Assembly (NCBI GenBank): GCA_023433505.1
Contig: JAEZCO010000056.1
Location: 50,906-114,905 of the forward strand
From: Bacillota bacterium
GTDB lineage: Bacteria > Bacillota > Clostridia > Acetivibrionales > DTU013
Direction of reading: 5' to 3'
Length of the DNA: 64,000 nucleotides
Below the pieces are notes generated by a model. The model searched no databases. It was given only the letters and a program-made list of their open reading frames with translations, and was not told where the DNA came from. The position numbers were made by a program, and so were the translations under genes. Within the stretch, counting starts at the first letter, position 1; each line of letters opens with the position of its first letter. Of the stretch, positions 34,080 to 41,319 are shown piece by piece.

Positions 34080-34829
34080 ATGAATCTAAATGAGAACGTC
34101 CTAAAAGGCAAAGTTGCAGTCGTCACCGGGGCAGGCCGCGGCATAGGAAAGGCCATAGCTATTGCATATGCAAAGGCAGGAGCGAATATTGTCTGTGCGG
34201 CACGTACTTCTGCCGAAATTGAGAAAACTGTGAATGATATATTAAAATCGGGCGAAAAAGCTTTGGCGGTACAGACAGATGTAACCTGCATTGAATCAGT
34301 TAATGCCATGTTTGAAAAAGCCGTTGAGCATTTTGGAGGAATCGATATCCTGGTTATCAATGCAGGGGCAAACTATGAGCGGAAAACAGTTGAAAGCAGT
34401 AATCCGGAAAACTGGAAAAGAACTTTGGATGTAAATCTATTCGGAGCTTACTATTGTGCCCATTCAGTCATTCCATTCCTGAAGCAGCGAGGCGCCGGCA
34501 AGATAATCACAATAGGATCAGGACTTGGACACCGCGGATATGCCGGAGGGGCAGCCTATTCCTGTTCAAAAGCAGGCCTATGGATGCTCACGCGCGTATT
34601 GGCTCAAGAACTCTTGGAGTATAAAATCAGTGTAAATGAGTTGATTCCAGGGCCTGTACAAACGTCAATCGATGATAATTCACAAACAGGTACCAGCAAA
34701 GTTAAGACAATAGAGAGTGAGTGGCATAAGCAACCGGAAGACATCATTCCCCTTGCTCTATTCATGGCAAGCCAGCCTGATATTGGGCCGACAGCCCAAA
34801 GCTTTAGCCTGATGCGCAGAGATAATTAG
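34080..34829 (+). CDS. Short-chain dehydrogenase/reductase (SDR)
   Basis: 249 residues, classical SDR. Cofactor motif TGAGRGIGKAIA (about 15-26), NAGAN (about 95), catalytic Ser-Tyr-Lys as SGLGHRGYAGGAAYSCSKAG (about 145-165) and a terminal GPTAQSFSLMRRD typical of FabG-like members. It reduces or oxidises a carbonyl/alcohol with NAD(P)H; substrate unknown. GGAG sits 9 bases before ATG 34080. Last gene of the uncharacterised three-gene set, so it may act on a product of that set. Confidence 0.85.
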   Translation: MNLNENVLKGKVAVVTGAGRGIGKAIAIAYAKAGANIVCAARTSAEIEKTVNDILKSGEKALAVQTDVTCIESVNAMFEKAVEHFGGIDILVINAGANYERKTVESSNPENWKRTLDVNLFGAYYCAHSVIPFLKQRGAGKIITIGSGLGHRGYAGGAAYSCSKAGLWMLTRVLAQELLEYKISVNELIPGPVQTSIDDNSQTGTSKVKTIESEWHKQPEDIIPLALFMASQPDIGPTAQSFSLMRRDN

Positions 34830-34878
34830 CTGCAAGGCATCTGTAGTTATCATAAACAGAACGAATGTTCGAATATTA

Positions 34879-34907
34879 TTGAAACTTAATTCTAAATAGT
34901 ATATAAT
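34879..34907 (+). promoter_or_regulatory. Promoter of the type I toxin mRNA
   Basis: TTGAAA, a 17-base spacer and a perfect TATAAT. The predicted start near 34914 gives a long leader of about 120 bases before the toxin ribosome site. Confidence 0.65.
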
Positions 34908-34979
34908 GGATGCGTGTCTAATTTCAGGTAATAGACGGTGGTTTGCACAGCAGGCACTTTCCTTTGGATTCCCGCACAT

Positions 34980-35008
34980 AAGGATGGCGACGTTATAGTT
35001 GCTGCAGG
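34980..35008 (+). promoter_or_regulatory. Toxin mRNA leader segment complementary to its own 3' UTR
   Basis: 34980-34992 can pair with 35238-35250 (13 bp), 34998-35004 with 35228-35234 (7 bp) and 35005-35008 with 35223-35226 (4 bp). It ends 12 bases before the GAAGGGGGTG ribosome site. Such 5'-3' foldback keeps full-length type I toxin mRNAs untranslated. Confidence 0.55.
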
Positions 35009-35036
35009 GAATTTCAGAAGGAAGGGGGTGATCGAT

Positions 35037-35207
35037 ATGAATAGCGATTTCTACACCGGCATCGGCATGGCTGTTGTGTGGTGCATGAAATACATACTCA
35101 TACCGATTGGGGTAGCGATAACTGCGAGGATTCTTGCAGAAAAGATACTTCGATCACAGCCTGAAAGGCAAAAAAATAAACGGTCAAATAAAAACCGTTT
35201 AAAGTAA
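35037..35207 (+). CDS. Putative type I toxin: small single-span membrane peptide with basic tail
   Basis: 56 residues. A membrane segment (about 8-32, GMAVVWCMKYILIPIGVAIT) is followed by a strongly basic tail (SQPERQKNKRSNKNRLK), the profile of type I toxins and small holin-like peptides. It has a strong GAAGGGGGTG ribosome site, its own consensus promoter and a long structured leader. A convergent antisense RNA overlaps its 3' end, as in TxpA/RatA and BsrG/SR4. A dead copy lies at 31330. Toxicity is inferred from organisation, not from a recognised family. Confidence 0.6.
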   Translation: MNSDFYTGIGMAVVWCMKYILIPIGVAITARILAEKILRSQPERQKNKRSNKNRLK

Positions 35208-35250
35208 TAAACCACACTATTACCTGACAGCAACAAGCGTCGCCATCCTT
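35171..35250 (-). ncRNA. Predicted antisense antitoxin RNA, copy 2
   Basis: Minus-strand promoter TTTACA (35284-35279), 16-base spacer, TATACT (35262-35257); start predicted at about 35250. The RNA covers the toxin 3' UTR and last codons and ends with stem TAAACGGT/ACCGTTTA (35177-35201) then a T-run at 35176-35171. On the toxin strand this stem is not followed by T's, so the toxin mRNA should read on through the complementary region. Confidence 0.6.
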
Positions 35251-35351
35251 GAATATAGTATAACACATTTGTTTTAATTGTAAAAGCGTTTTACAAAACT
35301 TATGATTCATCTACTTTTGAGTTATATTTTTACCCCCATTGAACATTAGAT

Positions 35352-36452
35352 TCAATACACCCCATATTTATGGGCCGCATTATACATGGCAATAACATTC
35401 TCAACAGGGGTATTGTCCTGAATCGCGTGGGTTGGAGCAAAATGATATCCATAGTCCTCCATCATGATTTCAAGGGTATGCCTGCAATCTTCTTCTACCT
35501 CCCGTACCGTACCATATGCCAAAGGACCCGCCGTAGAAATGCAGCCCCGGAAGCATAACCTTCCTCCGAAGTTCTTTTTCAGGTATTCCGGACTCATGTT
35601 GGCGGCTTCCGGCTGCAGTGTATCCACCCCGGTGATGCCGATTTCTATAAAATCCTCATACACCCAGCTGGAGGAACCGCAGGTATGGACGATCACTGGG
35701 ATTTTATAAGCTTTCGCAAGATCGGCAAATCTTTTATGAATAGGTTTCAGCATTCTCCGGTACAGGTCCAGGCTGATCATGGGAGCAATTTGTGTGCCCA
35801 GGTCTTCCCCAAGCCACATGAAATCAATCTGCTCCTTGCATTTATCAAGGAGACGTTCCATCATTTTGAGCTGAAAATCAACCCTTCGGTCTACCAAATC
35901 CAGCGCTGCGCTGTTTCCGGTTGCCAGGTGGCACAGGATATCCTCCATACTCATGATTCTGCCATTGGAATTGATAATATCTGGAAATCCGGCATTTCCT
36001 ATATAAAGGCCGTATTGATTGCCGTAGCTCATAGCGGTTTCGTATGCCGCATCATAGTCAAAATCATCGGGGTTGGGCACCGGAAACCGGTAAAAAGCCT
36101 CGTCCTCCGCATCCTTCAAAGGAAAATCGCAGAAATCCCAATATCCGCCCGAAGCGTGCTCTATCCAGTTCATGATGCTCCCTTCCAGCTGATTCACCTG
36201 CCTGTTCTCAGGTACTGAAAAGAGGCGGGGTCCCGTATAGGGGGCATCAATGCTTCTGTAATCTACCCCTAAAGCCTGAAATACAAGCTCCATATTGCCG
36301 TCAGGGATACCCAATGCCTGGGACAGCTTCCGATGGATTGCCGAATTTACTTCATAACCGATGGTGACCCTGTCCGTCTTTTCCAGGTTGAAAGTCTTCT
36401 TTACCCTTTCCCTGGAGCTCATGCTTTCTTTTGATTTATTGATTCCACTCAT
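35352..36452 (-). CDS. Uroporphyrinogen decarboxylase (URO-D) family protein, second copy
   Basis: 366 residues with the URO-D barrel, including SSRERVKKTFNLEKTDRVTIG at the N-terminus, DFMWLGEDLGTQ, VIVHTCGSSSWVYEDFIEIGITGVDTLQPEA (His/Cys metal-type site) and a terminal HAIQDNTPVENV. The HTCG motif resembles zinc-containing corrinoid methyltransferases of the MtaA/MtbA kind. Start at ATG 36452 with AAAGGGGGA; a start 20 codons upstream lacks a site. Divergent from an AraC gene. Not closely alike the copy at 5.5 kb. Confidence 0.78.
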   Translation of the reverse strand: MSGINKSKESMSSRERVKKTFNLEKTDRVTIGYEVNSAIHRKLSQALGIPDGNMELVFQALGVDYRSIDAPYTGPRLFSVPENRQVNQLEGSIMNWIEHASGGYWDFCDFPLKDAEDEAFYRFPVPNPDDFDYDAAYETAMSYGNQYGLYIGNAGFPDIINSNGRIMSMEDILCHLATGNSAALDLVDRRVDFQLKMMERLLDKCKEQIDFMWLGEDLGTQIAPMISLDLYRRMLKPIHKRFADLAKAYKIPVIVHTCGSSSWVYEDFIEIGITGVDTLQPEAANMSPEYLKKNFGGRLCFRGCISTAGPLAYGTVREVEEDCRHTLEIMMEDYGYHFAPTHAIQDNTPVENVIAMYNAAHKYGVY

Positions 36453-36562
36453 TGGAAATCCCCCTTTACCTGCTATTATTATCATAGTATAATACAAATG
36501 AACTATTAACAATGCACGGATACCCCTAAAAATAAAACAAACGAATCATAGGCGAGGGTACA

Positions 36563-37342
36563 ATGCAGATTGCTGCCAAACTTAACCTTATTAACCTATA
36601 TCAATGTGAGCAAGGCTTTTATACAAATGAAAGGGTATTTGACTACCATTATTTGCTCTACGTCCATCAGGGGCTTGGCAGATATAAGGTAGGGAATGCG
36701 CTATATCACGGGGCCATGGGGGACCTGTTTTATTGCCCGCCCTATGTGAGTAACACCATCTTTGCCAATGAAGAGGATCCTTTTCTTCTATCGGGAATTG
36801 AGTTTGTCTTACCCAACCAGACGGAAGCAAATGCTATGATCACCCAGCTGCCTGTAAAAACGAACATTTTATATGATAGCTTTACAGTTGCGGTAATCCA
36901 TCGGATGATTACCGAATTATCCTACCGGAAAATCTACAGCCAGCAAATTGCAGATCAGCTTATGTCCACGCTGCTTTTTGAACTTCTTAGAATCAGCAGG
37001 ATCGGCAGAAATGACGCTGAAAATGTCCCCTTAAAAATACTGGAGCATATTAAAAGCAATCTTCACAGGGAAGTCACCTACGCAGAGCTTTCCAGGATAT
37101 TTGCCTATCATAAAAGCAGTATAAACAGGATGGTTTCAGCAACTACAGGGATGTCGCTAAGAGAATACCAGATTGATCTTCGTACAAAAAAGGCAATGGA
37201 GTTACTGGGGTACAGTAAAAAGAACCATAACGAGATTGCAGCGATCTGCGGCTATAACAGCGCTATATTTTTTTCACGACAATTCAAGGCGAAAACAGGC
37301 TTTACGCCATCGGAGTACAGGCGGATAAAGCAAAATTTGTAA
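36563..37342 (+). CDS. AraC-family transcriptional regulator
   Basis: 259 residues. An N-terminal cupin-like sensor (about 20-90, HQGLGRYKVGNALYHGAMGDLFYCPP) precedes an AraC helix-turn-helix pair (about 155-258, YAELSRIFAYHKSSINRMV and ICGYNSAIFFSRQFKAKTGFTPSEYR). Divergent from the second URO-D gene with 110 bases between starts, so it probably controls that gene and itself. GAGGG precedes the start. Effector unknown. Confidence 0.85.
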   Translation: MQIAAKLNLINLYQCEQGFYTNERVFDYHYLLYVHQGLGRYKVGNALYHGAMGDLFYCPPYVSNTIFANEEDPFLLSGIEFVLPNQTEANAMITQLPVKTNILYDSFTVAVIHRMITELSYRKIYSQQIADQLMSTLLFELLRISRIGRNDAENVPLKILEHIKSNLHREVTYAELSRIFAYHKSSINRMVSATTGMSLREYQIDLRTKKAMELLGYSKKNHNEIAAICGYNSAIFFSRQFKAKTGFTPSEYRRIKQNL

Positions 37343-37420
37343 TGGCGTTTTGCCTTTAACGTTAACTTTAATACTAAGATTGGCGATATTCCTGTATCCA
37401 CTTTGCAGAGTGAATAATTT

Positions 37421-38278
37421 TTACAGATAGTTGTACCACGTGGCCACATCATTTCCTTTTAAATTGGATTCATAGCATTGGTTTATATATTTGATTCTTG
37501 CTGGTTTTTCGGACGGCAAGCCATAATAGGCACGTTTTAGGGCCATTATTACAGTCCATTTTGAAAAATCGGTTAAAGTAAATTTCTTCAATTTCAGCAT
37601 CTGCTTTAAATAAGTCTTTGCCATTATGTGTCCTATATAATTTATAAAAGCGTGCTGCATGGGTTTCTGTCCCGGAATCATTGGAACATTGGACATAAGC
37701 AGATAAGTATGAGCGATATCTGAAATATAATTGCCGTGATAAGCTGCTCCCCAATCAATAATATAATAGGAATTATTCTGTACGAGAATATTCCCCGGAT
37801 GAAAATCTGCATGACAGAGATAATCCTCGTCAGGAAATTCCTTAAGTAAGCTCAATGCAAAATCAACTAGTTTCTTATCTACTGCGAGTGCTTGTGAAGT
37901 AAAATGGTTCACCATTTCGTGTATGGAGGATAGTTCACATTTAAAATGCAGGCTTAATAACTGTGCGTGCATTTCCGTAAATTCCTTTATTCCATTGACC
38001 ATTTGAATAGGATGCCGTTTTAACTGATCTAACATTGTGATTCCAGTTATCTTCTGCATAATTACCGCTGTCATGCCTTCATTTTTTATATACTCATAAA
38101 CAGAAGGGATGCATATATCGTGTTCTTCTAAAAAAGAAAACAACTGCTTTTCTGTTCTTAATGGACGTCTAACAGGATCTCTGAGAACACGCAGAATTTT
38201 TCCGTCCCCTAGATCGTAGATTTTAGCCTCTCCGCCTTCAGCAATTAAAGGGAGCCGATTCGTATCATATTTCTCCAT
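37421..38278 (-). CDS. Aminoglycoside phosphotransferase-like kinase (APH family)
   Basis: 285 residues with the APH/choline-kinase fold: nucleotide-loop region GGEAKIYDLGDGKILRVLR, catalytic loop YLCHADFHPGNILV (Brenner motif HxDxxxxN) and metal-binding IIDWGAAYHGN. Such kinases phosphorylate antibiotics, sugars, choline or homoserine; the substrate is not predictable. AGGTGTG precedes the start. Isolated gene with a long A/T-rich upstream region. Confidence 0.82.
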   Translation of the reverse strand: MEKYDTNRLPLIAEGGEAKIYDLGDGKILRVLRDPVRRPLRTEKQLFSFLEEHDICIPSVYEYIKNEGMTAVIMQKITGITMLDQLKRHPIQMVNGIKEFTEMHAQLLSLHFKCELSSIHEMVNHFTSQALAVDKKLVDFALSLLKEFPDEDYLCHADFHPGNILVQNNSYYIIDWGAAYHGNYISDIAHTYLLMSNVPMIPGQKPMQHAFINYIGHIMAKTYLKQMLKLKKFTLTDFSKWTVIMALKRAYYGLPSEKPARIKYINQCYESNLKGNDVATWYNYL

Positions 38279-38726
38279 TGGTCACACCTGCTTTCTGTCG
38301 ATAAAACACCATTTGCCCGTTTTTCCTCGTCGCTTCTCCTAGTGTGTTTAATTTCGTAGACGGCGTGTCAGGCGGGCTGGTGTTGCCGCGTTTATGGGTT
38401 TTCTGAAAATATATCGCTTAGGCTTATTGATGTCAAGAGGAAAACTAAAATTTACTTGCTGAAAGCAGGGCTTTCAGGTATCCTGACTCCTTGTGACAGA
38501 GCAAGGCGTTATGATTCATGTACATTGCCGGTTTTTCTGAATACAATATTCAATTTTTGTAATAATAAGCAGTGGAAAATAAAGCAATCTTGCGGATTTA
38601 GCAGCAATTATCACAGTAAATTGAGATATTTCGCGTTTAATCTTATTTTTTGCGATTTTTCTTGATTATATCAGAAATTTTTTGTATAATCATCCTTATG
38701 AAATTCAGGGCCGGGAGGTTGAAGAA
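38279..38726. other. Intergenic region between divergent genes
   Basis: About 450 bases with no credible gene. On the minus strand, 38475-38487 reads GTCAGGATACCTG, like the 3' core of cobalamin riboswitches, but the rest of that riboswitch is absent. The TATAAT-like box at about 38686 probably belongs to the saccharopine-dehydrogenase-like gene. Confidence 0.4.
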
Positions 38727-39926
38727 ATGGGAAAAGCATTGATAATTGGCGCAGGCGGAGTTGCAAGCGTTGTAGTTCATAAATGTTGTCAGAATCCGGA
38801 GGTTTTTGAGGAAATCTGTATCGCCAGCAGGACGGTGGCAAAATGTGAAGCATTGAAAAATAAACTGGCCGGAGGCCTTACGAAAATTACAACGGCGCAG
38901 TTGGATGCCGATAATACGGGGAAGGTCATCGAGCTTATCCGAAGCTTTCATCCGGATATTGTCATCAATGTGGCGCTTCCATACCAGGATCTTACCATCA
39001 TGGATGCCTGCCTGGCCACCGGCGTGCATTACCTTGATACGGCGAATTATGAACCGCCGGAGACGCCGAAATTTGAATACAAATGGCAGTGGGCCTATCG
39101 GGAGCAGTTTGAAAAGGCCGGTATTACCGCCCTTCTGGGAAGCGGCTTTGACCCGGGGGTTACAGGCGTCTTTTGTGCCTATGCGCAAAAGCATTATTTT
39201 GATGAAATTCATTCCATCGATATTGTCGACGCAAATGCGGGTGACCACGGGTATCCTTTTGCCACAAATTTCAATCCCGAAATCAATATCCGTGAGATAA
39301 CTGCCAACGGGCGCTACTTTGAGAAGGGCGAGTGGGTCGAGACAGAGCCCCTAGCCGTTAAAAAAGTGTATGACCTGCCGGAAATCGGCCCCAAGAATAT
39401 TTACCTTTTATACCATGAGGAATTGGAGTCACTGGCTGTTAACATCAAAGGCGTTAAGCGGATAAGGTTCTGGATGACATTTTCCGATAATTACATCAAA
39501 CACCTGAGCGTGCTTGAAAATGTAGGAATGACTTCTATCCAGCCCATCGAATTTGAGGGGCAGCAGATCATTCCATTGCAGTTTTTGAAGGCGGTTCTGC
39601 CGGACCCTGCTTCCCTTGGGCCCAGAACCAAAGGAAAAACCAATATCGGCTGCATCATTCAGGGCATCAAGGACGGACAGCCCAGAACCTACTATGTTTA
39701 TAATGTCTGCGACCATGAAGCGTGCTTTGCCGAAGTCGGTTCGCAGGCGATTTCCTACACTACCGGAGTTCCTGCAATGATTGGTGCAATGATGATTTTG
39801 AAAGGTATTTGGAAAAAGCCCGGCGTGTACAATGTGGAAGAATTTGATCCGGACCCCTTTATGGATGCGCTGAATAAATGCGGACTGCCGTGGAAGGAAA
39901 GCTTTACTCCTACGTTGCTGGACTAA
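38727..39926 (+). CDS. Carboxynorspermidine synthase (saccharopine dehydrogenase family)
   Basis: 399 residues. NAD(P)-binding start KALIIGAGGVASVVVHKC, central GSGFDPGVTGVFCAYA and DANAGDHGYPFATNF, as in carboxynorspermidine/carboxyspermidine dehydrogenases. It condenses aspartate semialdehyde with a diamine (putrescine or diaminopropane) and reduces the Schiff base. GGGAGG lies upstream of ATG 38727. The nspC-type decarboxylase gene follows 20 bases later, which settles the assignment over lysine biosynthesis. Cytoplasmic. Confidence 0.9.
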   Translation: MGKALIIGAGGVASVVVHKCCQNPEVFEEICIASRTVAKCEALKNKLAGGLTKITTAQLDADNTGKVIELIRSFHPDIVINVALPYQDLTIMDACLATGVHYLDTANYEPPETPKFEYKWQWAYREQFEKAGITALLGSGFDPGVTGVFCAYAQKHYFDEIHSIDIVDANAGDHGYPFATNFNPEINIREITANGRYFEKGEWVETEPLAVKKVYDLPEIGPKNIYLLYHEELESLAVNIKGVKRIRFWMTFSDNYIKHLSVLENVGMTSIQPIEFEGQQIIPLQFLKAVLPDPASLGPRTKGKTNIGCIIQGIKDGQPRTYYVYNVCDHEACFAEVGSQAISYTTGVPAMIGAMMILKGIWKKPGVYNVEEFDPDPFMDALNKCGLPWKESFTPTLLD

Positions 39927-39946
39927 AAACAATTTGAGGTTGATTT

Positions 39947-41086
39947 ATGAAGAAAATAGATTTCAATGCACTTCCGTCTCCATGCTATATTGTTGATGAA
40001 AGGCTGCTTGAAAACAACTTAAAAATACTGCATTCGGTGCAGCAGCGCACGGGGTGCAGTATTCTGCTTGCGCTGAAGGGCTTTTCCATGTTTTCGGTGT
40101 TTCCTCTTGTGGGCAAATACCTGAAGGGCATCACCTCCAGCTCTTTATTCGAGGCCAGGCTCGGCTTTGAAAAAATGGGCAAGGAGGTCCATGTTTATGC
40201 GCCGGCATATATTGAAAGCGAATTTAACGAGCTGCTGGGATATGCGGACCACGTCGTTTTTAATTCCTTTGATCAATGGGACCGCTTTAAAGACAAGGTG
40301 AAAAATTATCCCAAGAAAATCGAATGCGGCATCCGAGTAAATCCTGAATACTCTGAAATAGAGACGCCCATCTATAATCCCTGCTACAAGAATTCCAGGC
40401 TTGGGGTGACTCTGTCGAGTTTCAGGCCTGAAGCGCTTGAAGGCATCGACGGCCTTCATTTCCATACCCTGTGCGAGCAGAATTCCGATACCCTGGAGAG
40501 GACGGTCAAGGTTGTTGACGAAAAGTTCGGCAAGTATATAAAGGATATGAAATGGCTTAACATGGGCGGGGGACATCACATCACCAGACCGGATTATGAT
40601 ATTGAGACCTTGATACGGTCCATTATGTATTTCAAGGACAAGTATTCAATCGATATCTATCTCGAGCCAGGTGAAGCGATTGCCTTGAATACCGGCTATC
40701 TCGTTGCTACTGTTCTGGACATTGTTAAAAATAATATGAACATTGCGATACTGGATACATCGGCGTCATGCCACATGCCCGACGTCATTGAAATGCCCTA
40801 CAGGCCTAATATAATCGATGCCGGCAAGCCTGAAGAATATGAGTACACATATCGGCTTGGCGGATTGACATGCCTTGCAGGAGATGTGATAGGGGATTAT
40901 TCCTTCAAACAGCCTTTGAAACCGGGCGACAGGCTTGTGTTCAGTGATATGGCCCACTATACCATGGTTAAAAACAATATGTTTAACGGTGTAAATCTGC
41001 CATCCATTGCGCTTTATAATGAAGCCGAAGGCATTCGGGTAATCCGGCGCTTCGGCTATGAGAATTACGCTTCACGTTTGTCGTGA
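39947..41086 (+). CDS. nspC: Carboxynorspermidine decarboxylase
   Basis: 379 residues, PLP-dependent alanine-racemase-fold decarboxylase. PLP lysine in LLALKGFSMFSV (about 44), SSLFEARLG, HTLCEQNSDTLERTV, the phosphate-binding MGGGHHITRPDYD and the late YEYTYRLGGLTCLAGDVIGDY. It produces spermidine or norspermidine from the carboxy intermediate made by the preceding enzyme. The two genes form an operon independent of S-adenosylmethionine decarboxylase, the alternative polyamine route common in gut and anaerobic bacteria. Confidence 0.92.
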   Translation: MKKIDFNALPSPCYIVDERLLENNLKILHSVQQRTGCSILLALKGFSMFSVFPLVGKYLKGITSSSLFEARLGFEKMGKEVHVYAPAYIESEFNELLGYADHVVFNSFDQWDRFKDKVKNYPKKIECGIRVNPEYSEIETPIYNPCYKNSRLGVTLSSFRPEALEGIDGLHFHTLCEQNSDTLERTVKVVDEKFGKYIKDMKWLNMGGGHHITRPDYDIETLIRSIMYFKDKYSIDIYLEPGEAIALNTGYLVATVLDIVKNNMNIAILDTSASCHMPDVIEMPYRPNIIDAGKPEEYEYTYRLGGLTCLAGDVIGDYSFKQPLKPGDRLVFSDMAHYTMVKNNMFNGVNLPSIALYNEAEGIRVIRRFGYENYASRLS

Positions 41087-41181
41087 CGCCCTTTCCATTT
41101 ATGTATCAAGTTTAGCAATGCCGCAGGATAGAATGCCTAATAAAATTTATATGAAATTAACAATTTTTGCAGCTTTTGATG

Positions 41182-41219
41182 TTGAAGTTTTCACCCCATT
41201 GTGTTACAATTTTAACACA
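41182..41219 (+). promoter_or_regulatory. pckG promoter with overlapping palindromic operator
   Basis: TTGAAG (41182-41187), 17-base spacer, TACAAT (41205-41210). The -10 lies inside the palindrome TGTGTTA-CAATTT-TAACACA (41200-41219), an arrangement expected for a repressor. It is Rex-like in composition but the half-site spacing is longer by two. Confidence 0.55.
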
Positions 41220-41319
41220 CGCATGTATATTTACGGATACATGGATGGCGTAGCTTCAAATTCATTGATTCTACAGCTACATAAGCAATAGAAATATACT
41301 TCTCGAAGGGAGATAGGAA

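Noticed and set aside
38475..38487. GTCAGGATACCTG on the minus strand, like the 3' core of cobalamin riboswitches
   Set aside because: The conserved GCCACTG region and the remaining stems are absent upstream, and the downstream gene is an APH-type kinase; probably chance or a far-decayed relic.
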